From: an uncultured Lachnospiraceae bacterium
GTDB lineage: Bacteria; Bacillota; Clostridia; Lachnospirales; Lachnospiraceae
DNA length: 64,000 nt
Direction: 5' to 3'
NCBI GenBank assembly: GCA_910579505.1
Contig: CAJTTZ010000008.1
Coordinates: forward strand, 1-64,000
In this document: positions 52,198 through 60,076 of the stretch, in pieces
Position numbering within the stretch: position 1 is the first letter of the stretch
Layout of the letters: each line of letters opens with the position of its first letter
Position numbers and translations under genes: made by a program
The notes under the pieces: model-generated
Database searches by the model: none
Told to the model about the DNA's origin: nothing
Seen by the model: only the letters and a program-made list of their open reading frames with translations

Positions 52198-54231
52198 CTA
52201 TAGCCTATAAATCCTCAGCCCGTCAAACACCTTAAGCATCGCCAGCATACATTCCATCGGCTCCGTATCTTTGTCCTGTTCCGCCTTGTCGAGACGTTCG
52301 TAATTCTCCTTCGCCTGCTCAAGCGACACGTCCGCCTGCGCACCGTCAAAACCGGGTATCATATCTTTATGCTGTCTGAGCCGTTCCCTGTCTGCCCCGT
52401 CGGGCGTTCCGTATATCCACCCCATGTCCACATGTTCCTGCAGCCATCTCTGGTGCTCAAGCAGTCCGATTTTCAGCAGGTCTTCCTCCGTAAATTTATC
52501 TACAAGCTCAAAATCCACGGGCTTGTCCGTGTAGAAACATCCGATCTCGTTCATATACTTAGCGAAAGCTTTTGCCTGATTGATATTTGACAGTTTATAT
52601 TCCAAGGAAAGATTCTTAAAAGAATCTTCAAAAGACCGAATTACCGACTGATCCGCAAGGAACCTGTCCTCCTGCCCGGCGTCCTTTGCCTTTTTCCAGG
52701 CGTCCCCGCTGCTCCATCTGCCATTCAGAATCAGTGCAAAACGATACAGATTGAGGAAATTGCTGTCTGATAAATAAGTCTGTCTGCCCTTTCGGACATT
52801 GTCGGAAAGCCCGACCTCCACACGCAGCTTAATCGCTGTCAGATCCACAATTCTCTCAATATCCTCCTGAAAGCCGGATACGCCGTTGCCGTTTTTGATA
52901 TACATGCCGGAATATGCCTTTAACCCCGGTGCCTTGCCCTTCCTTTCGGAAAGCCATTCAATATATGCATCCTTAAATTGATTGACTTTGGAAATTTCCT
53001 TCTCATCAAACAGATAGATTGCCTTTATCGCATTGCCGGAAAAATCAAAGGTACATCCCATGGGATGCAGTTCCTTTTTGGAATTTCTTCCATACGCTGT
53101 CCGGTCCCAGCACTGTAATTCGTCACACAGCATCAGCATGTAAGCCAGAGGATGTACTTCGGCACGGAACGGGATATTGCCCTCTCCTTTATACCAGACA
53201 TGCATTCCCGGTCTCTCAGGGTCCATTGTCGGATTTGCGATGCAGAATTTGTACAGACTGTTGTGCATCAGTATTGCCGTCAGCGCATCCAGATGTTCCG
53301 TGACAAGCTTACATTCCATTTCCTCAAAAAGTTTCCTGAAAAGCACCGTCGCGCTGAAATACGCATGATCCATAAAATAATTAAATGCGTCCGGCTGCGT
53401 CGGCTTATCTGTCAGATATCCAAGCAGCTGATTTTCATCACAGCCGTACACTTCTCCCAGCTTTTTTGCCAGCACACAGGCAAAAAGTTCATTCGTCGTC
53501 GTAAACTCCCGACCCGAAAAAATTTCTTTCAGTCTCGGCGTTATTGATTTCTCAATACTGATATAGCTTTCCAGAGCCTGATAGGCAATAAAAGGACGCG
53601 ACTCCCTTCTATCCCCATCGACCTCAAAATAAGACGCCACCTGTTCAAACGGTAACTCAAAAGGATAGCCTATGTCGTGAAAAAGGGAGGCAAGTCCCCA
53701 ATATTCCAGATAATGGCACGCCGCCTGATGCTCATCCGTCAGGTTGTATTTTTTCTGATACGCATCCCTGTAAATTGCATTGGATTCATAAATTGCCAGT
53801 CCAAGCGCAAAAACATATACCGAATGCGAATAATGGTCGCGGTGTTTCATCAAAAGCCCACTGCCGTTTGCCTCGAACTCAGAAAGAAGCTCTATCATTC
53901 TTCTTGTTTTGTCGTAGTCGCCCACAAACATTTCCAGATAGCAGAAATAAACATCGAAAGCGTCCTCTTTCTTCCCGGACTTTAAAAATCTCTCAACCGC
54001 ATTTTCGAGACATAATCTGTCTATGTCCATCTGCATATCATAAGGAATCTGATTTGCTTTAATACTGCTTCCCAGAAAAGTTTTCTCTTCCGGTTTCTCA
54101 CACGCGCTCTTTTTATCATCAAACCGTAAGTTTTCGCACCGTTCCCTGATAAACCGCAGCGTCAAAGCCTCCAAACTGTTTTCAGCATATATTCTTTTTC
54201 CACCAGAATTTTTAAGTGTAGGATATCCCAT
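52198..54231 (-). CDS. HD-domain protein with C-terminal RyR domain
   Basis: A 677-residue protein, first gene of the island. An HD-type phosphohydrolase core carries His136 (DHYSHSVYVFALG), the His185-Asp186 pair (LFHDIGYPFE), a later His (LMHNSLYKF) and Asp in MLCDELQCWDR, the metal-binding set of the family. The N-terminal ~125 residues are helical. Residues about 585-665 form an RyR domain (EHQRWLQEHVDMGWIYG ... RQHKDMIP), the same fold as at the end of the channel-like protein. ATG 54231 is chosen because GGGAG lies 7 nt upstream; a longer frame has no such site. HD proteins typically hydrolyse nucleotides or cyclic nucleotides, so this may make or remove the ligand sensed by RyR (inference). 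Confidence 0.82.
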   Translation of the reverse strand: MGYPTLKNSGGKRIYAENSLEALTLRFIRERCENLRFDDKKSACEKPEEKTFLGSSIKANQIPYDMQMDIDRLCLENAVERFLKSGKKEDAFDVYFCYLEMFVGDYDKTRRMIELLSEFEANGSGLLMKHRDHYSHSVYVFALGLAIYESNAIYRDAYQKKYNLTDEHQAACHYLEYWGLASLFHDIGYPFELPFEQVASYFEVDGDRRESRPFIAYQALESYISIEKSITPRLKEIFSGREFTTTNELFACVLAKKLGEVYGCDENQLLGYLTDKPTQPDAFNYFMDHAYFSATVLFRKLFEEMECKLVTEHLDALTAILMHNSLYKFCIANPTMDPERPGMHVWYKGEGNIPFRAEVHPLAYMLMLCDELQCWDRTAYGRNSKKELHPMGCTFDFSGNAIKAIYLFDEKEISKVNQFKDAYIEWLSERKGKAPGLKAYSGMYIKNGNGVSGFQEDIERIVDLTAIKLRVEVGLSDNVRKGRQTYLSDSNFLNLYRFALILNGRWSSGDAWKKAKDAGQEDRFLADQSVIRSFEDSFKNLSLEYKLSNINQAKAFAKYMNEIGCFYTDKPVDFELVDKFTEEDLLKIGLLEHQRWLQEHVDMGWIYGTPDGADRERLRQHKDMIPGFDGAQADVSLEQAKENYERLDKAEQDKDTEPMECMLAMLKVFDGLRIYRL

Positions 54232-54250
54232 ATGCAACTCCCGCCTGTTC

Positions 54251-54256
54251 ATTATA
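54251..54256 (-). promoter_or_regulatory. -10 box of the island operon
   Basis: TATAAT (minus strand, 54251-54256) about 20 bases before the start of the HD-RyR gene, with an A-rich stretch upstream. No well-spaced -35 (a TTGGCA lies 14 nt away), so an activator may be needed. Confidence 0.45.
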
Positions 54257-54349
54257 ATATGATATTTTTTTGCCAAAATACAATTTAATTCTACACATTC
54301 ATACAAGAAAAATCAATCATTTTCGATCTGACATTGCGCTTACGGAATA

Positions 54350-54393
54350 AAAAGGGGTATCAAAGAACCCTCAAGCTCTTCGATACCCTTTTT
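54350..54393 (-). terminator. terminator of gap-pgk-tpiA
   Basis: On the minus strand AAAAAGGGTATC pairs with GATACCCCTTTTTATT, with a T-run. It separates tpiA from the island operon promoter. Confidence 0.85.
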
Positions 54394-54430
54394 ATCCCAT
54401 TAACTCATTACCCGGTTTTCCCGGAACTCT

Positions 54431-55177
54431 TTACGCGTTCACGATCTGGCCAAAGTCAGGCTTTAAGGACGCGCCGCCGATCAGTCCGCCGTCGATGTCC
54501 GGCTTTGCAAGAAGCTCCGCCGCATTGCTTGCATTCATGGAGCCGCCGTACTGGATGCGCACCGCCTCAGCGGTAGCTTCGTCGTACATCTGGGCGATGC
54601 AGTCACGGATGCCCTTGCAGACTTCCTGCGCCTGGTCGGAAGTAGCGGTCTTGCCGGTTCCGATTGCCCAGATGGGCTCATATGCGATAACCATGCCCTT
54701 CACCTGGTCAGCGGTAACGCCGGCAAGGTCGGACTTGATCTGCAGTCTGATCCAGTCCATGGTCACGTTCATCTCTCTCTGCTCTAAGGACTCGCCGCAG
54801 CAGAGGATCGGCACAAGACCTGCCTCCAGAGCCTTAAGCACTTTCTTGTTCAGGAAAGCGTCGTCCTCCTTGAAGTACTCTCTTCTCTCGGAGTGACCGA
54901 TAATCACATACTCCACACCCGCGTCCTTCAACATGGGAGCGGAAATCTCGCCTGTGTACGCGCCCTTGTCCTCGATATAGAAGTTCTCCGCGCCCACATG
55001 TACGTTTGTGCCTTTGACAGCCTCAGCCACAGGCACGATATCAATCGCGGGCACGCAGTAAACCACGTCAACCGCATCGTTCACTACCAGATCCTTTAAG
55101 GTCGCGCAGAGCGCAACAGCCTCACTGGGAGTCATGTTCATCTTCCAGTTGCCGGCGATAATTCTTCTTCTAGCCAT
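54431..55177 (-). CDS. tpiA: triose-phosphate isomerase
   Basis: A 248-residue TIM-barrel enzyme of glycolysis (dihydroxyacetone phosphate to glyceraldehyde 3-phosphate). GNWKMN (Lys12 region), the catalytic His in IIGHSERREYF, the Glu in AYEPIWAIGTGKTA and the phosphate loop YGGSMN are present. AAGGAG precedes the ATG at 55177. Last gene of the gap-pgk-tpiA operon. Confidence 0.98.
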   Translation of the reverse strand: MARRRIIAGNWKMNMTPSEAVALCATLKDLVVNDAVDVVYCVPAIDIVPVAEAVKGTNVHVGAENFYIEDKGAYTGEISAPMLKDAGVEYVIIGHSERREYFKEDDAFLNKKVLKALEAGLVPILCCGESLEQREMNVTMDWIRLQIKSDLAGVTADQVKGMVIAYEPIWAIGTGKTATSDQAQEVCKGIRDCIAQMYDEATAEAVRIQYGGSMNASNAAELLAKPDIDGGLIGGASLKPDFGQIVNA

Positions 55178-55206
55178 TGTATTGTCTCCTTTTTTCATTT
55201 AATGGA

Positions 55207-56439
55207 TTACTTATCATCAGCCGCTACCACACCCGGCAATTCCTTACCCTCTAAGAATTCCAGGGAAGCGCCGCCGCCTGTGGAGATGTGGGACATCTTG
55301 TCTGCGAAGCCAAGCTGGTTGCATGCCGCTGCGGAATCGCCGCCGCCGATAATGGTGGTAGCATCCGTCTCAGCCAGAGCCTTCGCAACAGCGATGGTGC
55401 CCTTTGCCAGAGTAGGGTTCTCAAATACGCCCATAGGTCCGTTCCATACAACGGTCTTCGCGCTCTTCACCGCATTCGCGAAAAGTTCCTGTGTCTTAGG
55501 TCCGATGTCAAGGCCTTCCTTGTCAGCCGGAATCTGGTCGGAATCCACATACTCTACATCAATAGGCGCGTCGATGGGGTTCGGGAACCCGGAAGCAACG
55601 CCGGTGTCGATGGGCAGTAAGAGCTGTTTGCCGAGCTTCTCAGCCTTCTCCATCATCTCTTTGCAGTAGTCGAGCTTCTCGTCGTCTACGAGAGAGTTAC
55701 CGATCTCATAGCCCTTCGCCTTTAAGAAAGTGAACGCCATACCGCCGCCGATAATCAGGGTATCGCACTTCTCAAGCAGGTTGTTGATTACGTTTAACTT
55801 ATCCGCAACTTTCGCGCCGCCAAGGATCGCCACAAAAGGTCTTACCGGATTCTCCACAGCGTTGCCGAGGAAGTCGATCTCCTTCTGCATCAGATATCCG
55901 ACAGCGTTCTCGCCGCCCTTCTCCGTGATATACTTGGTGACAACCGCAACGGAAGCGTGCGCTCTGTGCGCGGAACCGAAAGCGTCACACACATAAACGT
56001 CAGCCAGATCAGCCAGCTCCTTCGCGAAAGCCTCTCCTGCCTCCTTCGGCTTGGTCTCCTCCTTGCCGCGGAAACGGGTATTCTGTAAGAGAACCACATC
56101 GCCCTCATTCATAGCCTCAACAGCAGCCGTAGCAGCCTCGCCGGTCACGTTGTCGTCTTTTACGAAATTAACGGGCTTGCCGAGCTTCTCGGAAAGTCTC
56201 TCCGCCACAGGCGCTAAAGACTCACCCTCGTTGGGACCGTTTTTCACCTTGCCGAGGTGGGAGCAAAGGATCACCTTGCCGCCGTCAGCGAGGAGCTTCT
56301 TGATGGTGGGAAGAGCCGCCACGATACGGGTCTCGTCCGTGATCTTGCCTTCCTTTAAGGGCACGTTAAAGTCGCATCTTACCAGAACGCGTTTGCCCTT
56401 CACATTGATGTCATCTACTGATTTCTTGTTTAAAGACAT
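55207..56439 (-). CDS. pgk: phosphoglycerate kinase
   Basis: A 410-residue glycolytic enzyme (1,3-bisphosphoglycerate + ADP to 3-phosphoglycerate + ATP). RVLVRCDFNVPLKEGKITDETRI, HLGKVK, LGGAKVADK, and the nucleotide-binding GGGDSAAA and STGGGASLEFLEGK are all present. It lies 29 nt before tpiA and after gap; an intervening hairpin (56494-56525) may reduce its transcription. Confidence 0.98.
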   Translation of the reverse strand: MSLNKKSVDDINVKGKRVLVRCDFNVPLKEGKITDETRIVAALPTIKKLLADGGKVILCSHLGKVKNGPNEGESLAPVAERLSEKLGKPVNFVKDDNVTGEAATAAVEAMNEGDVVLLQNTRFRGKEETKPKEAGEAFAKELADLADVYVCDAFGSAHRAHASVAVVTKYITEKGGENAVGYLMQKEIDFLGNAVENPVRPFVAILGGAKVADKLNVINNLLEKCDTLIIGGGMAFTFLKAKGYEIGNSLVDDEKLDYCKEMMEKAEKLGKQLLLPIDTGVASGFPNPIDAPIDVEYVDSDQIPADKEGLDIGPKTQELFANAVKSAKTVVWNGPMGVFENPTLAKGTIAVAKALAETDATTIIGGGDSAAACNQLGFADKMSHISTGGGASLEFLEGKELPGVVAADDK

Positions 56440-56493
56440 TTGTATATCCTCCTTTTATAATTTGATTCACATGCGCTCCCGCACACATGTAAA

Positions 56494-56525
56494 AAAGAGA
56501 CCCGGCCCAGCGGCCGAGCCTCTTT
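56494..56525 (-). terminator. hairpin between gap and pgk
   Basis: On the minus strand AAAGAGGCTCGGCC pairs with GGCCGGGTCTCTTT, followed by TTTA. Likely a partial terminator that makes more gap than pgk-tpiA mRNA. Confidence 0.75.
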
Positions 56526-56590
56526 GATTTGTTAACTATATTTCACTGAGCACAGGTTTGTACTTTTCAAACCTACTAATTCTTATCGCC

Positions 56591-57592
56591 TTAGTTTAAC
56601 TCAGAGAAGTACTTGATGGTACGAACCATCTGAGAGGTGTAGCTGTTCTCATTGTCATACCAGGAAACAACCTGAACCAGATTGTCTTCGCCAACCATGG
56701 TCTGGGTAGCATCGAAGATGGAACCATAGGTGCTGCCTACGATATCGGAAGAAACGATCTCATCCTCGTTGTAGCCGAAGGACTCGGTAGCCGCTGCCTT
56801 CATAGCTGCGTTGATCTCTTCCTTGGTAACGGACTTCTCTACGGTTGCAACCAGAATGGTGGTGGAACCTGTAGGGGTAGGTACACGCTGTGCGGAACCG
56901 ATCAGCTTGCCGTTCAGCTCAGGGATAACAAGACCGATAGCCTTAGCTGCGCCTGTGCTGTTGGGAACGATGTTCACTGCGCCTGCGCGGGATCTTCTCA
57001 GGTCACCCTTTCTCTGAGGACCGTCAAGGATCATCTGATCGCCTGTGTAAGCGTGGATGGTGCTCATGATACCGGACTTGATGGTAGCCAGGTCGTTGAG
57101 TGCCTTAGCCATGGGAGCCAGACAGTTCGTCGTGCAGGATGCCGCGGAGATGATGGTATCATCAGCCTTCAGTGTCTCGTGGTTTACATTGTATACGATG
57201 GTCGGAAGATCGTTTCCTGCGGGAGCAGAGATAACAACCTTTCTTGCGCCTGCATTGATATGGGCCTGAGCCTTCTCTTTGCTGGTGTAGAAGCCGGAGC
57301 ACTCCAGAACAACGTCAACCTTGAGCTCACCCCAAGGGCAGTTGTTTGCATCGGGCTCTTTGTAGATCTTTAATGTCTTACCATCAACCGTGATGGAATC
57401 CTCGCCTGCGGATACGGTATCAGCCAGAGCGTATTTACCCTGGGAAGAATCGTACTTTAACAGGTGTGCAAGCATCTTGGGGCTTGTCAGATCGTTGATT
57501 GCTACAACCTCATAACCCTCTGCTCCGAACATCTGTCTGAACGCCAGACGACCGATACGGCCAAAACCATTAATCGCTACTCTTACTGCCAT
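56591..57592 (-). CDS. gap: glyceraldehyde-3-phosphate dehydrogenase
   Basis: A 333-residue NAD-dependent dehydrogenase of glycolysis. NGFGRIGRLAFRQ, the catalytic cysteine in SAASCTTNCLAP, and the C-terminal SWYDNENSYTSQMV are typical. AGGAGG lies 8 nt before the ATG. First gene of gap-pgk-tpiA with its own promoter at 57688-57716 and two inverted repeats in the leader. Not linked here to cggR, the usual regulator. Confidence 0.98.
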   Translation of the reverse strand: MAVRVAINGFGRIGRLAFRQMFGAEGYEVVAINDLTSPKMLAHLLKYDSSQGKYALADTVSAGEDSITVDGKTLKIYKEPDANNCPWGELKVDVVLECSGFYTSKEKAQAHINAGARKVVISAPAGNDLPTIVYNVNHETLKADDTIISAASCTTNCLAPMAKALNDLATIKSGIMSTIHAYTGDQMILDGPQRKGDLRRSRAGAVNIVPNSTGAAKAIGLVIPELNGKLIGSAQRVPTPTGSTTILVATVEKSVTKEEINAAMKAAATESFGYNEDEIVSSDIVGSTYGSIFDATQTMVGEDNLVQVVSWYDNENSYTSQMVRTIKYFSELN

Positions 57593-57662
57593 TTTTCGTT
57601 CCTCCTGAATCTTGATTTTTTGTTACTTTGCTATATAATTTCGCCAATCAAATTGGATAAGA

Positions 57663-57680
57663 TTGACAAAATTTTGTCAA
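57663..57680 (-). promoter_or_regulatory. perfect palindrome upstream of gap
   Basis: TTGACAAAATTTTGTCAA is a perfect 18-bp palindrome about 10 bases downstream of the predicted -10. A second inverted repeat CCAATTTGATTGG follows closely (about 57645-57657). Good operator candidates for a glycolysis repressor; no regulator gene is adjacent. Confidence 0.6.
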
Positions 57681-57687
57681 CGACTAT

Positions 57688-57716
57688 ATTTTACCCAATT
57701 TGTCCCAAAAATTCAA
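57688..57716 (-). promoter_or_regulatory. promoter of gap-pgk-tpiA
   Basis: Minus-strand -35 TTGAAT (57711-57716), 17-base spacer, -10 TAAAAT (57688-57693). Confidence 0.65.
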
Positions 57717-57756
57717 GACGTAAATCAAAAATAGTTGGGAAAAAATCGCAAAAAAT

Positions 57757-59544
57757 TTAGTAACAATTCCGCAACTCATAAAATTCCACCGACGGCTCGT
57801 TCCCGAAGTCGGTAATGTTTCCGAAAAACGTTACATAGAAGCCGCTGCCGTCATCATTTACCGTCAGATCCGCGCCCCGGTCCCGCAGGAAATAGTACGC
57901 GTTTCCCACGGTTATCATACGGGCGTACATCGACATATTGATCTTTCCGCTGTAATAATACCCGTCCCGCCAGTTGTAGGTCGGGATAAAGAACCTGCAG
58001 AGCAGCTCTTTCGTGTCCGGGTCGTACTCCTCATGCCACTCCCCGTTCTCGTTCTCCCATTCCCCGCTTCGTTTTTCATATGCCTCTCCCCACTCCCGGT
58101 ACTGTTCTTTGGTGATATTCCATGCTTCAAACTGGAACATGTAGCACATGTACGCGTCCTTCAGCTCCCTGGAAAGCTCTTTTGCCTCCACAGTCCGCAG
58201 ATCATATGTCTGCTCTTCCCCGAAGGAAAATCCCGGCACGCTGCCGTATAAAAGGATTTGCGGGAACAACACGGACTCCGTGCAGACAGCCACCTCATCA
58301 ATGACCCGCAGCTCCTCCTGCTCCCTGAACATCTTTACCGCACTCTCGCAGAAAGCGTCTATCTCCTCCATATCCGAATAGAGAAGCGTCGCGTATTCTA
58401 TGATTTCCTGGTCGTCGTAAATGCCGCCCGAATAACTCACCAGACAACCCTCCAGACCATACTGCGCGGCGTAGTACTCAAAAAGCATCTGTCCGTAATC
58501 TTCTTTTACAAGATATACCCTCTTTCCCTCCACATAGCCGATTTCCACCTTCGCGGTAACGGGCAGTTCGGGGTGCGCCGAAGATCGCAGCGCATAGACG
58601 ATGCTGCCGTCATCCTCCTTGTCAATCCGCTCCGGCTCGGAAAACGACGTTTCCGCATATTTTTTCGCCATATAGTCAATCAGAAACTGTCGCCCGTTTT
58701 CCCTCTGCCTGTGAATCGTCACGGGAATCAGAATACAGATTACCAGAAGAGCCGCCACCGCAATACCAATAAAAATACGGAGGATTTTATCATTCTTTGC
58801 CCATTTCTGTTCATACTGTATCTCCCTTTGCTGTTTCGCATACGCCGTATGCAGACTTCTATAGAGCCGCTGTCTGTCACCCTGGTACGCGTTCTCCTCG
58901 TCTCCCTGAAAGCCGTAGGCTTCCCAGAAAAGCATTTTCACCTCATCAATGCCGTAAAAACATTTATCGTCGATCTCATCCGCCAGTGTCTCCACTACCT
59001 GTGAATGGTAACGGATGTTCTGAAATTCCTCAGAAGAGAGATATTTTTTCCACCAGTCCATTGCCTCCGGATCGTGGTAGGGACCCTGAAACTCTTTCCA
59101 GTAGTTCAAAAACGCGGCAACCTGCTGCCCGTGTTTCTCCTGACTCTCCTCAAAATAAGCACGCAGATTTTCCCGCCCGGGCTCCGCCGCGGTTTCGTCA
59201 GGGTGCTCTGTCCCGGCATCCCCTTCGCCCTCCCCGGTGTGTGCTGTTTCTATTCCCCCTGCGCTTTCCCCGGCACCCGCCGGCGCCCGCTCTTCTTTGT
59301 CCCCGTCCTCACCCTCCGGCGCACTTTCTTCCGTTTTATAAAATGATGTAACGCTGCCGCCGGACTGCTCTACCTGTCTGACGTAATCCGAATACCCGAG
59401 CGCCGCCTGATACGCCTCGTGCAGCTGTTTAAACTCCTCCGGCGCATCCTCCGGGTGAATCTCCTTTGTTTTCGCCGCATAAGCTTTTCTGATGGCCTTT
59501 TTGTCGGTAGTCGGCTCTATACCGAGTATCTTCCAGATATTCAT
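57757..59544 (-). CDS. J-domain membrane co-chaperone with HPE motif
   Basis: A 595-residue protein. The N-terminal ~60 residues are a J domain in which the key HPD motif reads HPE (KEIHPEDAPEEFKQLHEAY), as seen in DjlB/DjlC-like proteins. An acidic low-complexity linker (about 65-135), then an ~110-residue helical module (FLNYWKEFQGPYHDPEAMDWWKKYL...), a transmembrane helix near 268-288, and an extracytoplasmic C-terminal ~300-residue domain of no known family. ATG 59544 overlaps the upstream stop (ATGA) and has GGAGGA before it. Partner of the HscC-type Hsp70 in the same operon. It may recruit HscC to the membrane. Confidence 0.82.
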   Translation of the reverse strand: MNIWKILGIEPTTDKKAIRKAYAAKTKEIHPEDAPEEFKQLHEAYQAALGYSDYVRQVEQSGGSVTSFYKTEESAPEGEDGDKEERAPAGAGESAGGIETAHTGEGEGDAGTEHPDETAAEPGRENLRAYFEESQEKHGQQVAAFLNYWKEFQGPYHDPEAMDWWKKYLSSEEFQNIRYHSQVVETLADEIDDKCFYGIDEVKMLFWEAYGFQGDEENAYQGDRQRLYRSLHTAYAKQQREIQYEQKWAKNDKILRIFIGIAVAALLVICILIPVTIHRQRENGRQFLIDYMAKKYAETSFSEPERIDKEDDGSIVYALRSSAHPELPVTAKVEIGYVEGKRVYLVKEDYGQMLFEYYAAQYGLEGCLVSYSGGIYDDQEIIEYATLLYSDMEEIDAFCESAVKMFREQEELRVIDEVAVCTESVLFPQILLYGSVPGFSFGEEQTYDLRTVEAKELSRELKDAYMCYMFQFEAWNITKEQYREWGEAYEKRSGEWENENGEWHEEYDPDTKELLCRFFIPTYNWRDGYYYSGKINMSMYARMITVGNAYYFLRDRGADLTVNDDGSGFYVTFFGNITDFGNEPSVEFYELRNCY

Positions 59545-60050
59545 GCTTTGTCCTCCAACAGATTTCTTGCATAGTATAACAGCGCAGCCACAATCGGAAC
59601 CAGCGCTCTCCCGTCGTTCATCATACAGGCGCCACAAATGCTGACAAGCAGAATCAGAATGATCGCCGCTGCTTTGACTATGCGCTTTGTCCTCTCCTGC
59701 ATCCGCCGCCTGACACGTTTCGGGTGCAGATATACCCACAGTTTGTGCACTTCACCCTGATACGCGCCCATGTATGCCTTCTTATCGTCTTCCCAAAATC
59801 CATACGCCTCCCACAGGAGACCCTTGATCTCATCCGTCATATAATCCCTGTGAAAGAAATCATGCCGCAAACATCTCCATGCCCTTTCTCCCGCAAGCAG
59901 ATGTACCACCCGCGGATGAAAACGGATATCCTGAAACTCCTCCGAGAGAAGATACCCCCTCCACCAGTCAAGTGTTCCCGGTCTTTCATGGGATTTTTTA
60001 TAAGCATCCCAGTATCGGATAAACGCGTCCACACGCCTGTCTGCTTCCAT
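59541..60050 (-). CDS. J-less paralogue of the HscC partner
   Basis: A 169-residue protein homologous, without its own J domain, to the middle module of the neighbouring J protein: compare DAFIRYWDAYKK..DWWRGYLLSEEFQDIRFHPRVV with AAFLNYWKEFQG..DWWKKYLSSEEFQNIRYHSQVV, and a shared WEAYGF. Two hydrophobic segments at the C-terminus (about 125-143 and 150-163) anchor it. The ribosome binding site is weak. Between hscC and the J protein with a four-base overlap to the latter. Looks like an internal duplication that lost the J domain; may compete for or modulate HscC clients (inference). Confidence 0.75.
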   Translation of the reverse strand: MEADRRVDAFIRYWDAYKKSHERPGTLDWWRGYLLSEEFQDIRFHPRVVHLLAGERAWRCLRHDFFHRDYMTDEIKGLLWEAYGFWEDDKKAYMGAYQGEVHKLWVYLHPKRVRRRMQERTKRIVKAAAIILILLVSICGACMMNDGRALVPIVAALLYYARNLLEDKA

Positions 60051-60076
60051 CTGCCCTTATAACCCCCATAATTTTG

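Noticed and set aside
44777..54231. Island as part of a prophage or integrative element
   Set aside because: No integrase, transposase, structural phage genes, tRNA junction or direct repeats seen at its borders.
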